DNA of 64,000 nt, taken from contig NC_135052.1 in assembly GCF_051014685.1 (NCBI RefSeq), positions 5,795,105 through 5,859,104 of the forward strand. Direction: 5' to 3'. This DNA comes from Ptiloglossa arizonensis. Taxonomy: Eukaryota; Arthropoda; Insecta; Hymenoptera; Colletidae. The translations under genes were made by a program, and so were the position numbers. This document shows, piece by piece, positions 60,301-64,000 of this stretch. The notes beneath the pieces were generated by a model, which worked only from the letters and a program-made list of their open reading frames with translations, did no database searches and was not told the origin of the DNA. The stretch's first letter is position 1. Each line of letters begins with the position of its first letter.

Positions 60301-62524
60301 TTTATCGAGGAGATTTTTTCATCCAATCGTAGAAATAATATATCGGAACGAAAGATCCAACGACACGTTGGAAAACAAAGTAGGTTGGAAAAATGCGAAT
60401 TTCCGAAGGAAGAGAGCTATAATAACGAGAGGATAAGTAGGGAAACGAGGTCTGGAATGTGGAGTACGCGGAGGAGAAATAAATGATCGCGAACGGGTGG
60501 GATGGGCATTAATAGAGTGATACGAGAGATTGCTACGAATTAAATTCACAAGGTAAGGATATCGAGCGCGAATGGTTTTGTAAACGAGAATCCATCTTTT
60601 CTTCGCATCGAGTCGACGAAACTTTACGAAAAAAAACAACGCAACCGAAAATTATTCAATTATTCTATTCGGTGGCCATTGTGCAAAGAAACAGGTTCGA
60701 TGATCAATAAGGAAAGTGTTGCAAACGTTCGAGAATTCTTCGTTAGATACAAATTTGTGAATCAGATGAGAAATAAAAATTTAGTAATTTTGCGATATGG
60801 TATTGCTACCAGTACGGAAAATAATGGGCGATGTAACTTTTAAAACTTCGTACAAAGTAGAAATTTCGGTTCGGATGTTTCGAAAGGTACACGGATCGAA
60901 ATATAGAAAATTTGCAATATTTTTTTTTTCGTCCCGTAAAATCGAAATATTCCGAGTTCTATAGTTGGCGTCGAACCACAAATTATGATAGTCGTACACT
61001 CGACGCGTATCTGTAATTTTTAAACACCCTGTAGAACGATCAGCTGATTCTCGTAAATAATTTTCGTTCTCGTCCGCGGGGTGGGGCGTGCTCTGCGTGT
61101 GTGTGTGTGTGGAGGGGCTGGCCACTCGAACGACGGGAAAATGCGTATTTAATTTCAGTATCGAAACCGAGATAACGCGTGCTCGCGCTCCACACCTCGT
61201 AACGCTTTCTAGGTATGCGCTTGCGAAATCCTCTTCTGGTCATTATGTCAGTTTCATAATGCACGAGTAGCGCTCGGAGGCGTACGTATTTTTCGATTCT
61301 CGTCGCGTCGCGTATCGTTCGCGGTCCGTGTTCCACGATTCCACGAGATTTGTTCTCGTTCGTTCGAGAATCGTCGTCGAGTCACAAGTGGGTGAGAATT
61401 CGTACGTAGCACGCCGAAAATAATTGCCCGATCAGTGATAAGTACACCTTGGACGATACTCGATAAGCGATTCCTGTAATTTCTTTTACGTACCGCGATC
61501 GTTGTTTTCGTCTCCCTCGCACGAACCGTCGCGTCGATAAATGTTTCACTCTTGATTATTTGTTCACCTTTACTCCTTCACGGTACAAATGCGAACATTT
61601 CAAAATACACGAATCGATCAAATTCCTTCTACACGTACCCGGTCCTGCTTCCGTACGAGTTCCGTATATCGTTATTTTATTAAAAATAAAGTCTACTTAA
61701 TTCCATCGCGAAAAATAAACGACGAAATAATTTCAGTAATACAACAACGTCTCCTGTTCGTTCCCTTCGAGAAGTAATCACGATCGAACGTTTATTTTCG
61801 TTGATTCGTCGCCGTGAGGAATTCAAACGAGGAGAAATGGTAAACGTGGCGAAAAAAAAAAATCGGGAACGTATTACTTTGGAACTATTTTCCAGCGCGC
61901 GCAGTTATCGCCGAAATCGCTCAATTATCGAGTTCCGGGCGACCGCGCGGGCCACGATCCGAAAAACGACATTTAAATCGAGTTCGCGAACCACCGGTCG
62001 TTGTTTCGATGCTCCTGACGCTCATCGGCTGACTTTTTCTCATAATTGGAAATTGCCGCGGCGCGTGTTTGCTTACACCTATATAGTGTATCGCCGCGCG
62101 ATATATTCCGTAAACACGCGCACGGTAATCCCGTAACGTTTCTCGCGTTTGGTAATCCCGCGTGTAACGATCGCGTATGTTTCGCGGTCAGCCTTAACTC
62201 GACTCGGGCCGCGTCTGTAATTTAACACTGGAACCAGTCACAGATTTCGGAACGTTAAACTCGCGTCTCGCACGTATCTCGAACGAAAACGAACCACGAG
62301 GAGAACGAAGAATTTATCAAATTGATCGCGCGCGCGTCCAATGGAAAAGTCATAATGTCTCCGGGTAACGCGCCGTGGAATTTCAAGTAAATTTCGTTAC
62401 GAGAGCAACTGGAACCGGTGGTTCCACCGATCGGTGAATCCGGTGTTGAAGAGCAACCGCGGATTATTCGAAGATGTTCCACGGTGGCGTGTTTTACGAT
62501 TCGCGATGAATCGTAACGAGGAGT
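57304..62524. other. no gene recognised
   Basis: Short chance frames only. Features noted: compact GC-rich sequence with TAATGATG and CATAAATCA at 57390-57480, a poly-A run at 59551-59571, TTTTAAACACCCTGTA near 61018-61033 that resembles a transposon end but has no partner, and a TG run at 61098-61112. Confidence 0.45.
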
Positions 62525-62551
62525 GGGCCACGTCGGCGTAATCCGTGGCCC
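62525..62551. repeat. inverted repeat, eight-base arms
   Basis: GGGCCACG and CGTGGCCC are exact complements around an 11-base loop. No U-rich tail or gene end nearby. Confidence 0.75.
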
Positions 62552-62665
62552 TTTTCGTAATTAAAAGCGGAAAAGTAATTACGACGCGGCGAGTCGGCTC
62601 GATATCTCACGCGTTCTCTAATATTTGCCGAGCATGCTGCAAGGTAAATTCACGGAATCGTAAAC

Positions 62666-62691
62666 AAGACCGATAGCCGGCCTTATCGGTC
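62666..62691. repeat. inverted repeat, nine-base arms
   Basis: AGACCGATA and TATCGGTCT around GCCGGCCT. With the hairpin 140 bases upstream it could mark a structured or protein-bound region. Nothing in the context decides. Confidence 0.75.
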
Positions 62692-62711
62692 TCTCGAGCC
62701 TCGCGATATTC

Positions 62712-62747
62712 GCGCTCGCTCGCTCGCTCGCTCGTACGTACGTACGC
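62712..62747. repeat. GCTC then GTAC tetranucleotide microsatellite
   Basis: CTCG units pass directly into TACG units. Confidence 0.92.
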
Positions 62748-62771
62748 GATTTCCTTCGCAATTGTCGCGTT

Positions 62772-62803
62772 ACGTTTCGTTTCGTTTCGTTTCGTTTCGT
62801 TTC
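62772..62803. repeat. CGTTT pentanucleotide microsatellite
   Basis: Six TTTCG units followed by TTTCAG. Confidence 0.95.
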
Positions 62804-63074
62804 AGAATTCTGGTTCGCGCGACGAAGAATCCGAAACCCTCGAGACGCCTGAAATCCGAAACGGCCGCGGCGCTCGGAAATCGGAACGCGACGTTCGAAA
62901 TCGAAACGCGACGACGCGCGTCCTGTTGACGAAGCGCTGAGGAAGCTCTCGCCAAGAGAAACGAACGTTTACCGATCGACGCTTCTATCTCGAGGATAAA
63001 TTATTATTCCGTCGCGGAGAATCGCGATGTTATCGCGCACGGTAAAAGCTACGCGTTGCGCGTGCAACGTTTCA

Positions 63075-63284
63075 TAGGTTGCTCGATAAGTTTCGTCGTT
63101 CGATAGGAAACCGAGCTATCAGAGATTCGTCGTTTTAGTTTTTCAAAGACGGTACCACCGTTTCGTGAACGTGTGCAACGTTTCGTGTAGATCCTGCGAC
63201 TAGTTTGTACATTTACAGATGTTCAAAGTGTCGCAGTGTTTATTTCACAACGAAGAGAAACGACAAAATTTATCGAACAACATA
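63075..63284 (-). mobile_element. mariner-like short element, family 2, long form, inverted
   Basis: TAGGTTGCTCGATAAGTTTC at the left and AACGACAAAATTTATCGAAC then AACATA at the right. On the complement the interior (CGACACTTTGAACATCTGTA, GGATCTACACGAAACGTTGC, GGTACCGTCTTTGAAAAACT) follows the interiors of the 18 kb and 29 kb copies. Confidence 0.65.
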
Positions 63285-64000
63285 GTACACTGGATCCAAA
63301 AAGTATTTGTACGTTACATTACGAGGAAATTTCATTGACTTGCAAGTGTGATTTTAACGAAAGTTTATGCGCATATAAAGCATACAGGGCCCCGTATGAC
63401 ATAATTTTTTGTCGACAAAAAATGTTCTCGAGAAGGTAATCGATCAAGACTGGAATATTCAACGCATTTTCATTGTTTCTATACAATTCTTTTGGGGTAC
63501 TTTTGTCACAATCGAACGATAGCTAAAAACTGAAGATTTTTTGCAAGAGAATTTTTGTCACGTCTCGCACGATTACGAACTTATAAAGAAAATGAAAGTC
63601 GTTGCAAGATCGTCTGAAATTCGACCATTACGGTGCCACTTTGTATTCGATTTTTCGAATACAAGTTTGTAACAGCGTGAAACCGGGCGAAACTTTTCTA
63701 ATAAAAAATATTCAGCTCTCAGTGCTCTATCATTCTGTTGCAAAGAAGCTCCAAGAAAAGTTCCATTATAAAATGAAAAATACACGAAAACCTTCGAGAC
63801 TCAAGAATTTTACTTTCTCGTTGAAATTTCCTGTGGACAACAAAATTTCTCGATATATGCACTATTGTGCTCTACGTGCGTACAAACTTTCGTTGAAATC
63901 GGTCTTGTAGATAACAATTTCTTTGTAATAATTCGTGCGTACATGGAAATGTATGCGTTGACGCGTAGAAAGGAACCGGATTCTGTGTCTCGAATTCTCG
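63285..64000. other. no gene recognised
   Basis: A+T-richer sequence. A plus-strand frame of 102 codons at 63602-63910 carries no recognisable motif. Confidence 0.45.

Noticed and set aside
61018..61033. TTTTAAACACCCTGTA resembling a transposon end
   Set aside because: No inverted partner or target duplication could be found nearby.
1..64000. tRNA, rRNA, microRNA and CRISPR signals
   Set aside because: Scanned by eye for tRNA B-box-like arms, well-known insect microRNA seeds and spaced short repeats. None was convincing; a covariance-model search would be needed to be sure.

Overview
This window looks like a nuclear, almost entirely non-coding stretch of an arthropod genome, most likely an insect and plausibly a hymenopteran (bee, ant or wasp). 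The base for that is composition and repeats: CpG is not depleted (TCGA, CGATCG and ACGT are everywhere), short open frames lie on both strands with no gene-like packing, microsatellites and homopolymers are common, and there are several families of short TA-flanked elements of Tc1/mariner type plus a Jockey/CR1-type LINE fossil. There is no bacterial, viral or organellar signature: no operons, no rRNA and no recognisable tRNA. The order-level assignment is an inference from composition, not from a diagnostic gene.

Layout. 1-9.5 kb: intergenic or intronic DNA with a mariner-like dimer, a 49-base minisatellite and triplet tracts. 9.5-15.3 kb: a cluster of about six copies of one short mariner-like element, four of which form two 470-base inverted composite units (element-spacer-element) facing each other across 3.4 kb. 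15.8-24.5 kb: relics of a possible hAT element, a 230-base Tc1/mariner-like element that keeps a transposase helix-turn-helix fragment, a 119-base tandem array with a micro-inversion, a LINE reverse-transcriptase fossil, a pogo/Tigger-like end and an 85-base tandem array. 27.7-28.3 kb (minus strand): the single best coding-exon candidate, an N-terminal exon of 83 codons rich in Arg-Asp-Leu repeats and ending in a consensus splice donor. 30.7-34.8 kb: a GC- and CpG-rich block that ends in arthropod-type initiators and a strong splice donor, read here as a possible promoter and non-coding first exon on the plus strand. 36.4-44.8 kb: A+T-richer DNA with little in it. 45-64 kb: dispersed and tandem repeats (a 155-base direct pair, a 93-base minisatellite, a second direct pair) and more element copies, with short segments that resemble conserved non-coding DNA.

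No set of genes acting together can be described. If the two gene ends are real they belong to genes whose other exons lie outside the window or could not be recognised: one runs leftward from 28 kb, the other rightward from 34.7 kb. Most longer open frames are low-complexity or repeat-driven and are not annotated as genes. I did not find a credible new gene system; the most unusual structures are repeat architecture.
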